DNA of 14,338 nt from an uncultured Clostridia bacterium (GCA_937907645.1 CALCWV010000039.1:1-14338), one strand, 5' to 3'. Counted from the first letter of the stretch, positions 1 to 5,774 are shown. A program made the numbers and translations. The notes: a model not told the origin generated them from the letters alone.

Positions 1-55
1 GGCAGCCTTCCAGCCCTATAACAAACATGTTTAATGCGGACTAAATTTTATTAAC

Positions 56-78
56 AAAAAAACACTCTTTTCAGAGTG
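56..78 (-). terminator. Terminator of the tRNA-Val gene
   Basis: On the minus strand CACTCT and AGAGTG form a 6-bp stem around a GAAA loop (63-78), followed by seven T residues (complement at 56-62). It begins 8 bases after the tRNA CCA end. Confidence 0.85.
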
Positions 79-86
79 CTTACATC

Positions 87-162
87 TGGTGGAAGTTATA
101 GGGCTCGAACCTATGACCCTCCGCTTGTAAGGCGGATGCTCTCCCAGCTGAGCTAAACTTCC
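87..162 (-). tRNA. tRNA-Val (anticodon UAC)
   Basis: Read on the minus strand, the sequence folds as a complete tRNA. The acceptor strand GGAAGTT pairs with AACTTCC, followed by discriminator A and an encoded CCA (complement at 87-89). The D arm is GCTCAGCTGGGAGAGC, the T loop is TTCGAGC, and the anticodon loop CTTACAA gives anticodon TAC (UAC), which reads valine GUN codons. It has its own promoter at 179-207 and a terminator just past the CCA, so it appears to be a single-gene transcript. The identity rests on the anticodon only. Confidence 0.96.
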
Positions 163-178
163 ATATCAATGCTTTATT

Positions 179-207
179 AATATACCAAACAATGGGAGAA
201 TTGTCAA
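179..207 (-). promoter_or_regulatory. Sigma-A promoter of the tRNA-Val gene
   Basis: On the minus strand TTGACA (202-207) and TATATT (179-184) are separated by exactly 17 bases, with TGG just before the -10 box (extended -10). The predicted start lies about 10 bases before the mature tRNA 5' end. Confidence 0.85.
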
Positions 208-304
208 CTATTTTTTCAAAAAAAATTTATATTTGTCAAAAAAGTTTAACAAAATTTTATCATTTTTGAAATGCAAGAAAAAACTCTGCAAAGGTTATTT
301 TCTT

Positions 305-333
305 TTGCTTTTTTAAAATGTTTATTGTATAAT
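305..333 (+). promoter_or_regulatory. Promoter of the small ORF-recO unit
   Basis: TTGCTT (305-310), a 17-base spacer and a perfect TATAAT (328-333). It lies 40 bases upstream of the 54-codon ORF, and no other promoter is visible before recO, so both genes probably share it. Confidence 0.75.
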
Positions 334-373
334 AAATGTAGATAAGACATAATCTAATAAAAAGGAGGGAGAA

Positions 374-538
374 ATGGAAAGAAAGTTTGCAAGTAAAGAG
401 CAAAAGTTGTTTTGGTATGCATTCTCTGGCAAATGCGGTGAAGAATACATGGGGAATCCCTGCTTAATGGAAGGATTTATGGAGCTTGAAAGAGCTAGAG
501 AGCAGAAGAAAGAGGATGAAAAAGGGTTAGAGAGATAA
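374..538 (+). CDS. YqzL-like small protein upstream of recO
   Basis: A 54-residue ORF with an excellent ribosome site (AAAGGAGGGA, ending 3 bases before the ATG) and a promoter 40 bases upstream. The middle reads roughly LFWYAFSGKCGEEYMG, then CLMEGFMELER, and the tail is highly charged with Lys, Glu and Arg. The family role is unknown. Bacillus has a comparably sized protein, YqzL, between era and recO, with a tryptophan/phenylalanine start, a central Gly and Tyr, and an ELER-like segment. The position and these features fit YqzL, but the match is weak and judged by eye. The stop lies three bases before the recO start, so the two are surely co-transcribed and possibly translationally coupled. 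Two cysteines (residues 21 and 30) are not typical of YqzL. The coding call is firm; the family call is tentative. Confidence 0.72.
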   Translation: MERKFASKEQKLFWYAFSGKCGEEYMGNPCLMEGFMELERAREQKKEDEKGLER

Positions 539-541
539 CAA

Positions 542-1258
542 ATGGCTAGCGAAAAGTACAAAGGATTAATCATCGAAAGCAAGGATTACAAAGAAAAGGA
601 CAAGCTTGTTTCAATTTACACGCTTGAAAAGGGTCTGGTTAGGGCAGTTTTTAGGGGAGTGAGAGGAGAAAAAGCGAAAATGAGAGCATCAAAAGATGTG
701 TTTACTTTTGGTGATTTTTTTATTGAGAATACAAAAGGAAATAACATCGTCTCACAAGTTGATATCATTGAGGGATTCTATGCAATTCGCGAGAATTTAG
801 ATAAATACTATGAGGCATGCTCAATCGTGGATGTGCTTAAAAAAATTGCCACAGAGCAGCCAGACCCTAAGTTGTTTATTGAGGTTATAAAAGCTCTAAA
901 ATACCTTTGTTTTGGGCAAATTAAGAGGAATTATGTGCTTTGCAAGTACTTGCTTAATATATTTAGCGGTGCGGGATATCCGATGAATTTTACTAGGTGT
1001 AGCTCATGCGGAGCACAGATAACTGGAAAGAAGTTTTTTAACTATGATATCGGCGAAATTCTTTGCGGAAATTGTAGGACATATACAGCTGAGGAGATTG
1101 AGCAGCCAGTCGTGACAGTTTTAAAAATCTTGAGTGGCACTGACTATGAGAAGCTTGAAACAGTTAAGTTTGGCGATGAAACTCTAAAGTCCGCACTTAA
1201 AGTTCTACTTAAAAATTTCCAGTATCGATTTGGAAAAGAAATATTTGCGGTTGTTTAA
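542..1258 (+). CDS. recO: DNA repair protein RecO
   Basis: RecO loads RecA onto single-stranded DNA coated by SSB, with RecF and RecR, in recombinational gap repair. The 238-residue length is normal. The N-terminal OB-fold begins with the typical YKGLIIESKDYKEKDKLVSI pattern (residues 6-25) followed by GLVRAVFRGVR. The helical domain follows, and a four-cysteine zinc finger sits at C153/C156 and C175/C178 (CSSC and CGNC), as in Gram-positive RecO. The start at 542 is three bases after the upstream small ORF and has only a weak ribosome site (AGAGAG), which suggests translational coupling. A strong two-option hairpin terminator ends the unit. Identification is confident from the N-terminus and the zinc finger. 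Confidence 0.93.
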   Translation: MASEKYKGLIIESKDYKEKDKLVSIYTLEKGLVRAVFRGVRGEKAKMRASKDVFTFGDFFIENTKGNNIVSQVDIIEGFYAIRENLDKYYEACSIVDVLKKIATEQPDPKLFIEVIKALKYLCFGQIKRNYVLCKYLLNIFSGAGYPMNFTRCSSCGAQITGKKFFNYDIGEILCGNCRTYTAEEIEQPVVTVLKILSGTDYEKLETVKFGDETLKSALKVLLKNFQYRFGKEIFAVV

Positions 1259-1352
1259 GAAGGTTAGTCATTATCATGTTTTTGCAGTTGACAAAAACTA
1301 AGTATAAAGTGATGTGGTATAAGCAACTTGAACGTTCAAAATGCTTTTAAAC

Positions 1353-1389
1353 AAAAAAAGACCGATTGGTCTTTTTTATCGGTCTTTTT
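1353..1389. terminator. Bidirectional recO/thyX terminator with two alternative stems
   Basis: GACC (1360-1363) can pair with GGTC (1368-1371), flanked by an A run and six T residues. The longer GACCGAT (1360-1366) can instead pair with ATCGGTC (1378-1384), also followed by T residues. On the minus strand the short hairpin is followed by seven T residues and can stop thyX transcription, about 85 bases past the thyX stop. Confidence 0.8.
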
Positions 1390-1472
1390 ATACTTTCTTT
1401 TATCTATTATTTTCTAAAGTATTTTATCGTTTTTTTAAAGGCTCGGAAACCATGTCACTAGATTTAGATTTT

Positions 1473-2615
1473 TTAAATCTCACGGGTCATATCAATCCCT
1501 TCCTTAAATCCGCAAGGCGATGGACACTTGAAATCTGCGAGGCATCTAGCCCCTTTAGTGTATGGCTCCAGCATCTCTTTAATCCCTTCATCAGGGGTTT
1601 GAAAAATATATTTTCCAAGAGTTAACCTTGTTTGATCCACAATTTCTAGCTGGGCGCAGCTGCAAAGTCTCTCTTTCATTTTTAGGATAAAGTTTTCAAC
1701 ATTTCCTCTTTCATTAATTTTTACAAGCTGTCCCTGAGGACTATACAAGCTCACCTTGTCCATGTCGTCCAACCATTCTTTTACAAGGGCAGGATCCTGA
1801 TTTAGTATCTTTGGAACATAATATTTCTTTTCAGGAAGAACTTGCATTTCATACGATAGGGTTCTGTGACGCTGAGCCTGTGCTAAACTTGCGAAAGTTC
1901 CCTCGTAGTTTGTTGAATACACATCTCCAAAATGCTCCTCGCGATCTCTCTTTCCCATGAGAGAAAAATCACGCCCGAAGCCGCCTTCTTGAAGCTTATC
2001 ATCTATGAGGTTAAGCTCCTCTAGTTTGCGGCAAAATTCACGGCTTGTTGGTACTAAACCATTAAGAAGAGTGGATGTTCCATCATAGTGAACAAGCCAG
2101 TTATACATGTAATTTAGCTGCCTATATGATGTCGTGTAAACCATAGAAGTTGGGGTGTAGACGCTGAGGATATATCTCGCATTTTCCATTGCAAGTTTTT
2201 CCGTCCTTCTTGCGTCAATAAAGTTATTATTGGGATATTTCTCTGAGATAAGCTGCTTGAATTTGTTTATCCATTTGAAATATAGCTCCTTTTCAATAGG
2301 CGATGGCGTCATTTGAGTGTATCTCGCGCTTTTTTCACTTGTTACATAAAGCTTTTCGTTGTTTAAAAGCATTGCGAAAAATTTTGGAATGTTCTCTAAA
2401 TAAAGCGTAACAAATTCGTGCTCAAAAACAGAGTGATGCCTGTTTGACTTTGTCATTTCAGCTCTTTTTAAAGTCTTTTGCTCGGGCTCGCTAAGAAGCG
2501 TGTCAAAATCGTGGGGCATATAGCACACTCCCGCAAAAGTACCACTCATTTTGTTAAAACGATCTTTATCTCCTAAGTCTGTTGTTGACGGCGTTGAAAT
2601 TAATTTAATGTCCAT
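1473..2615 (-). CDS. thyX: FAD-dependent thymidylate synthase (ThyX), long duplicated form
   Basis: ThyX methylates dUMP to dTMP using methylenetetrahydrofolate, FAD and NADPH. Classical ThyX has about 220-250 residues and one RHRxxSxNExSxRY signature. This protein has 380 residues and looks like two related halves. The first half has the His-Ser and Glu-His pairs (residues 61-66) and keeps the distal part of the signature, E94-K-S-A-R-Y99, but N86-E-K stands where RHR should be. It continues with ARYIL (146-150) and TTSYRQL. The second half keeps the proximal part, R249-H-R-T-L-S254, and the AQLEI element (321-325), but lacks SxRY. Cysteines cluster at 318-320 and 358-368. The start has AAGGAG six bases before the ATG. 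A minus TATAAT (2639-2644) sits just upstream but lacks a good -35 box. It is divergent from a LysR gene. Family identity is good; activity is inferred. Confidence 0.85.
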   Translation of the reverse strand: MDIKLISTPSTTDLGDKDRFNKMSGTFAGVCYMPHDFDTLLSEPEQKTLKRAEMTKSNRHHSVFEHEFVTLYLENIPKFFAMLLNNEKLYVTSEKSARYTQMTPSPIEKELYFKWINKFKQLISEKYPNNNFIDARRTEKLAMENARYILSVYTPTSMVYTTSYRQLNYMYNWLVHYDGTSTLLNGLVPTSREFCRKLEELNLIDDKLQEGGFGRDFSLMGKRDREEHFGDVYSTNYEGTFASLAQAQRHRTLSYEMQVLPEKKYYVPKILNQDPALVKEWLDDMDKVSLYSPQGQLVKINERGNVENFILKMKERLCSCAQLEIVDQTRLTLGKYIFQTPDEGIKEMLEPYTKGARCLADFKCPSPCGFKEGIDMTREI

Positions 2616-2633
2616 GTTTTTTCTCCTTTATAC

Positions 2634-2662
2634 TTGCAATTATACTACCGTTTTGATATAAT
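2634..2662 (+). promoter_or_regulatory. Promoter of the LysR regulator gene
   Basis: TTGCAA (2634-2639), a 17-base spacer and TATAAT (2657-2662) preceded by TGA, giving an extended -10. A LysR-type half-site pair, TTAT-N7-ATAA (2679-2693), lies between this promoter and the ribosome site and could serve autoregulation. Confidence 0.75.
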
Positions 2663-2702
2663 AGCTCCATATAAAACATTATAATTGTGATAAGGAGAGG
2701 TT

Positions 2703-3593
2703 ATGGTAAACTACAATCTATACAGGACATTCTATTTCGTAGCGAAAGAGGGAAATATAACAAAAGCGAGCGAAAAATTGTATATTTCTCAACCTGCAGT
2801 TTCCGAGGCAATAAGAGAACTTGAAGGGCAGCTCAATCAAAAGTTGTTTCATAGAAAGAACAAGGGAGTTGAGCTGACTGGCTTTGGGAAAATCCTCTTT
2901 GAAAAAGTTAAAGGGATAATTGGCGGTCTTGACGAGATTGAAGAAATGGGGCGTAAATATGATAAACTTGCAGTTGGACAACTGAAAATTGGAGTTGCCA
3001 GTGCGAACTTAAATCAGCTTATGTCAAGAGTTCTCACATCCTTCGCAAAAAGTCATTCAAGTGTCAATATTGAAACGAAGAATGACGACACACAGGAGCT
3101 TCTTTCCTTGCTCGACAAAGGAAACATAGATGTGGCTTTTGTGGACTACTTTGACGGCTGCGAAAAAGTTTATAACATTGTCAGCGAATACAATATTTTC
3201 TATAGAATAATCGGAAGCAAGAGTTACAAAAATCTGTATAGCGGGGAGAATATCGATATAGAGCATTTCCCAACAGAAGAGCTTATTCTTCCAAACAAAA
3301 GCAATTCTTCAAGGAAACTGATTGAAGATTATTTCAAGAAAAACAAGATAACTCTAAGTCCAAAGTACGAGCTTGACAACTACACTTTGCTCTATGACTT
3401 TGTAAAGAAGGGACTGGGCATAGCGTTTGTGAATACTGATTTCTACAAGGATCGAATTGAAAATCACGAGGTTGAAATCATTTATCCAAAGTTCAGCCTT
3501 TGTGCTAGGAAGCTAGTCTGCATAGTTAAAAAGAAGCAGGACGACAAAATTGTATCAGAATTTTTATCGATAGTAAAAAATGACAAAGGTTAA
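2703..3593 (+). CDS. LysR-family transcriptional regulator
   Basis: A 296-residue protein of normal LysR length. The N-terminal winged helix-turn-helix is clear: residues 4-17 LYRTFYFVAKEGNI, then TKASEKLYISQPAVSEAIRE (20-39), then LFHRKNKGVELTGFG. A linker helix leads to a periplasmic-binding-protein-like effector domain (about 90-290) starting LKIGVASANLN. The effector is unknown. The ribosome site AAGGAGAGG is close to the ATG. The gene is divergent from thyX across an 87-base gap, the usual LysR target geometry, so thyX is a possible target, but nothing else in the sequence supports this. Its terminator overlaps its own stop codon. Confidence 0.93.
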   Translation: MVNYNLYRTFYFVAKEGNITKASEKLYISQPAVSEAIRELEGQLNQKLFHRKNKGVELTGFGKILFEKVKGIIGGLDEIEEMGRKYDKLAVGQLKIGVASANLNQLMSRVLTSFAKSHSSVNIETKNDDTQELLSLLDKGNIDVAFVDYFDGCEKVYNIVSEYNIFYRIIGSKSYKNLYSGENIDIEHFPTEELILPNKSNSSRKLIEDYFKKNKITLSPKYELDNYTLLYDFVKKGLGIAFVNTDFYKDRIENHEVEIIYPKFSLCARKLVCIVKKKQDDKIVSEFLSIVKNDKG

Positions 3594-3611
3594 ACCCTTT
3601 GTTTTTCTTTT
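3584..3611 (+). terminator. Terminator overlapping the LysR gene stop codon
   Basis: CAAAGG (3584-3589) pairs with CCTTTG (3596-3601) around a loop that contains the TAA stop (3591-3593). It is followed by TTTTTCTTTT. Confidence 0.7.
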
Positions 3612-3626
3612 GCATAAAAAAGAAGT

Positions 3627-4706
3627 ATGAGAAAAAATAGTATTTCGTTGTGTATGATTGTCAAAAACGAGGAAGGTGTTTTAGAGAGATGTCTGTCAAG
3701 CGTTCAAGGGCTTGTCGATGAGATTATTATAGTCGACACGGGCTCAACGGATAACACAAAGCTGGTCGCGAGAAAATTTACGGACAAGATTTTTGATTTT
3801 AAGTGGGAGGATGATTTTTCAAAAGCAAGAAATTTTGCATTTCAATTTGCGAGCTCTGACTACATCATGTGGCTGGACGCTGACGACGTAGTTCCGCCAG
3901 AGAGCCTGAAAAAGCTCATTAATTTAAAAGAGGAAATAGATGGCAGTGTGGACGTCTATATGCTGAAATACAACACTTCCTTTGACGAATTTAATAATCC
4001 GATCTTTAGTTTCTATAGAGAGCGAATAATGAAAAATGACGGTACTTTTGTTTGGAATGGATTTATTCACGAAGCGATAGCTCCTCACGGGGAGATAAGA
4101 TACTGCGATATAGCCATTGAGCACCGAAAGGATAGGCCAAGTGACTCATGGCGAAATTTAAATATCTATAGAAAACATATAAAGCGCGGCGAAAAGCTGA
4201 GCGCACGGGAGAGTTATTACTACTCTAGAGAGCTGTTTTATCACGAATACTATAAGAAATGTATCGCGCAGCTTAATAGAACTCTCTTGTATGAAGATTT
4301 ATGGATTGAAGACAGACTTGGAGCGATTATACTTAAGGCAACGTGCTTGCAGATTTTAAAAAAGTATAAACAAAGTAGGATTGAACTTTTTAAATCTTTT
4401 GAATTTGCAGCGCCTCGGGCGAAGGCATTGTGCATGATTGGCGATTCTTTTTTGGAGGAAAATAAATACTTGCAAGCAGCGTACTGGTATGAGAGCTCAA
4501 TGAACCAAGTGGAAGAGAAAGAAAAAAATAGCTTTATTGAAAAAGATTATTTTGATTATTATCCGGCATTAAATTTATGTGTCTGCTATTTTTATTTAAA
4601 TAATTTAAAAAAGGCGGAGGAATATAATAATATTGCATTAAAAGTAAAACCTAATGATCCGATAGCAACGAATAATAAAATATTTTTTAAAAATAAAATA
4701 AATTAG
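3627..4706 (+). CDS. Family 2 glycosyltransferase with TPR-like C-terminal half
   Basis: The N-terminal GT-A domain is clear: SISLCMIVKNEEGVLERCLS (residues 5-24), EIIIVDTGSTDNT (32-44), the W-x-DDFSKARNFA element (60-71) and the metal-binding WLDADD (82-87). A GFIHEAI element (146-152) matches the W-x-G-x-x-HE pattern of the SunS-like family. Residues from about 190 are helical and repeat-like, ending in a tetratricopeptide-like segment (ALNLCVCYFYLNNLKKAEEY). Such enzymes transfer sugars to proteins or peptides; SunS-type members glycosylate cysteine in glycocin precursors. No precursor peptide, transporter or modification gene is nearby, so the acceptor is unknown. The ribosome site (AAGAAG) is weak and a terminator separates it from the LysR gene with no clear promoter between. 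The last 200 bases are much more AT-rich than the rest. Confidence 0.85.
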   Translation: MRKNSISLCMIVKNEEGVLERCLSSVQGLVDEIIIVDTGSTDNTKLVARKFTDKIFDFKWEDDFSKARNFAFQFASSDYIMWLDADDVVPPESLKKLINLKEEIDGSVDVYMLKYNTSFDEFNNPIFSFYRERIMKNDGTFVWNGFIHEAIAPHGEIRYCDIAIEHRKDRPSDSWRNLNIYRKHIKRGEKLSARESYYYSRELFYHEYYKKCIAQLNRTLLYEDLWIEDRLGAIILKATCLQILKKYKQSRIELFKSFEFAAPRAKALCMIGDSFLEENKYLQAAYWYESSMNQVEEKEKNSFIEKDYFDYYPALNLCVCYFYLNNLKKAEEYNNIALKVKPNDPIATNNKIFFKNKIN

Positions 4707-4728
4707 CTAAATTTAAGTAAAAAAAATG

Positions 4729-4766
4729 AAAAAAGAGTGATTTTTATACGAAAAACGCTCTTTTTT
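4729..4766 (+). terminator. Terminator of the glycosyltransferase gene
   Basis: GAGTG (4735-4739) pairs with CGCTC (4756-4760, one G-U pair). An inner TTTTT/AAAAA stem surrounds ATAC, and A and T runs flank the whole (4729-4734, 4761-4766). Confidence 0.75.
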
Positions 4767-4818
4767 ATTAAATAAATTAATTTTTTTACAAAAATATTTA
4801 TAAATTGCACAAAAATAG

Positions 4819-4847
4819 TTGCCTTTTTTACAAAAAAGGATTATTAT
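4819..4847 (+). promoter_or_regulatory. Promoter of the Spo0A-like gene with palindrome in the spacer
   Basis: TTGCCT (4819-4824), 17 bases and TATTAT (4842-4847). The box and spacer carry a perfect inverted repeat, CCTTTTTT-AC-AAAAAAGG (4822-4839), which could be an operator or only an A/T-rich coincidence. Confidence 0.6.
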
Positions 4848-4879
4848 GAAAATGGGTAGGGATTAAAAGGGGGGAGAAT

Positions 4880-5266
4880 ATGTTGTCGGACAATAGTAAT
4901 AGCGAAGGCGTCCAGTTTGAGATCACCAAGATCTTACTAAATCTGGGCATGGCTATCAACTTAAAGGGCTTTACATTTTACAAAGAGTGTATTATGAAGG
5001 TGGTTGAAGATCCGTTAGCAATCAGGAATATAACTAAAAACTTATATCCAACGATTGGCAAGAATCATAATGTAAATGGCTCTGTTGTTGAAAGATGCAT
5101 GAGACACGCCTGCGATTTAGCGTATTGCAAAACTGGGTTTAAACCAATCAATAAATTTTTCGGAATGCCTGAATTTTATGATTGGGGTTACAAACCGGCA
5201 AATTCTGAATTAATTGCGTTAATTGCAGAATATATTAGGTCGAGCATGTGTAAGGAAGCTATATAA
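4880..5266 (+). CDS. Stand-alone Spo0A C-terminal DNA-binding domain protein
   Basis: Residues 12-122 of 128 match the Spo0A effector domain along its whole length: ITKILLNLGMAINLKGFTFY (15-34) for Spo0A ITxxLHEIGVPAHIKGYxYL, then KNLYPTIGKNHNV (53-65), the recognition helix region SVVERCMRHACDLAYCKTG (68-86), KFFGM (92-96) and KPANSELIALIAEYIR (105-120) for Spo0A KPTNSEFIAxxADKLR. The phosphoreceiver domain of real Spo0A (about 120 residues plus linker) is absent, and an N-terminal tail of only about 11 residues replaces it. The start is fixed by AAGGGGGGAG just before the ATG and by the promoter at 4819-4847. Full-length Spo0A is controlled by phosphorylation and dimerises on 0A boxes; this protein cannot be controlled through a receiver. 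It may compete for or share Spo0A sites, but its targets are unknown. It has its own transcript. Confidence 0.9.
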   Translation: MLSDNSNSEGVQFEITKILLNLGMAINLKGFTFYKECIMKVVEDPLAIRNITKNLYPTIGKNHNVNGSVVERCMRHACDLAYCKTGFKPINKFFGMPEFYDWGYKPANSELIALIAEYIRSSMCKEAI

Positions 5267-5284
5267 AAAAGCTTAATGCAATTA

Positions 5285-5317
5285 TTTGGAGATGTTCTCT
5301 TTTTTCCAAAGGAAAAA
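5285..5317 (+). promoter_or_regulatory. Mutually exclusive hairpins after the Spo0A-like gene
   Basis: TTTGGA (5285-5290) can pair with TCCAAA (5305-5310), enclosing GAGA-TGT-TCTC followed by T residues. TTTTTCC (5301-5307) can instead pair with GGAAAAA (5311-5317). The first fold is terminator-like and the second disrupts it. This may be a leaky terminator 18 bases after the stop, or chance in A/T-rich DNA. Confidence 0.3.
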
Positions 5318-5397
5318 TAACATATTTTTTTAACTATTTCTACTTATTTTTTTACATTTTTGGATTTATAAAGGAGAAATTGTTTTAAAAACCTCTC

Positions 5398-5466
5398 GGA
5401 AGTCAATTTTGAAGCAAGTTCAAAATTAGTGCTGTCGCACTTGTAAAATTAAAATTTTACACTTCC
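5398..5466. repeat. Cluster of three abutting hairpins closed by an outer stem
   Basis: Three perfect inverted repeats lie end to end with no spare base: AATTTTGAA/TTCAAAATT around GCAAG (5405-5427), AGTGC/GCACT around TGTC (5428-5441) and TGTAAAATT/AATTTTACA (5442-5461). GGAAG (5398-5402) and CTTCC (5462-5466) pair outside them, so as RNA this would be a four-way junction. The element sits between the Spo0A-like gene and the terminator at 5550-5573, so it is either in that gene's 3' untranslated region or in a separate small RNA. I do not recognise it as a known riboswitch. It could also be a dispersed genomic palindrome. Confidence 0.6.
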
Positions 5467-5508
5467 TCGTTTGCATAAACATCAGTTTTATTTGAATAAA
5501 CAAAAGTG

Positions 5509-5646
5509 TTAGTTCATAGAAAACATTCGAAAATAGAAAGCGTTAGAAGGTCGGGAAGAGTCCCGACTTTTTTGTTGGGGGGATATGTAAAATGAATTAG
5601 TAGGCAGGAACAAATTTTTATTCTTAGGCAAAAATAATATACTCAT
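5509..5646 (-). CDS. Possible 45-residue peptide behind an ideal ribosome site
   Basis: The minus strand has TAAGGAGGTG about six bases before an ATG (5644-5646), and a promoter at 5687-5714. The reading frame runs 45 codons, MSILFLPKNKNLFLPTNSFY at the start, and ends with TAA. It passes straight through the plus-strand terminator stem, and its composition beyond residue 20 looks non-protein-like. The initiation signals are better than those of many real genes here. It may be a tiny peptide, or the surviving 5' end of a gene whose body has been replaced. The divergent Xre pair suggests this promoter was once their regulatory target. No homologue is recognised. Confidence 0.35.
   Translation of the reverse strand: MSILFLPKNKNLFLPTNSFYISPQQKSRDSSRPSNAFYFRMFSMN
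5550..5573 (+). terminator. Strong terminator in the non-coding region
   Basis: GTCGGGA (5550-5556) pairs with TCCCGAC (5561-5567) around AGAG and is followed by six T residues. No plus-strand gene ends within 280 bases, so it closes a long 3' untranslated region of the Spo0A-like gene or an unannotated RNA. It has no T tract in the minus direction. Confidence 0.85.
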
Positions 5647-5686
5647 TCTGCACCTCCTTAAGCTCTATTTCGGGTTTTCCATACCT

Positions 5687-5714
5687 ATTATAGCACAAAA
5701 AATAAAAAAATCAA
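5687..5714 (-). promoter_or_regulatory. Orphan minus-strand promoter divergent from the Xre pair
   Basis: On the minus strand TTGATT (5709-5714), 16 bases and TATAAT (5687-5692) with TGC before the -10 box (extended -10). Transcription would begin near 5680 and run into the 45-codon ORF. Confidence 0.6.
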
Positions 5715-5774
5715 ACAATTTTGCCCGTTTTTCCTTAAATAGTCGTTTTTAATATGTAGGTTAAAATGTATATA

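Noticed and set aside
1..28. Minus-strand ATG opening MFVIGLEGC at the left edge
   Set aside because: Only nine codons are visible and there is no ribosome site; too little to call a gene.
1341..1625. Plus-strand frame of 94 codons
   Set aside because: It overlaps the recO/thyX terminator and the 3' end of thyX, has no ribosome site, and its sequence is the opposite-strand shadow of thyX.
3982..3992. Spo0A box-like TGACGAA in the glycosyltransferase gene
   Set aside because: It is inside a coding region, single, and such seven-base matches are frequent; no box was found in promoters here.
3627..5266. Possible glycocin cluster around the SunS-like glycosyltransferase
   Set aside because: No leader-core peptide, ABC transporter, peptidase or thiol oxidoreductase gene is in the window, and the neighbours are regulators.
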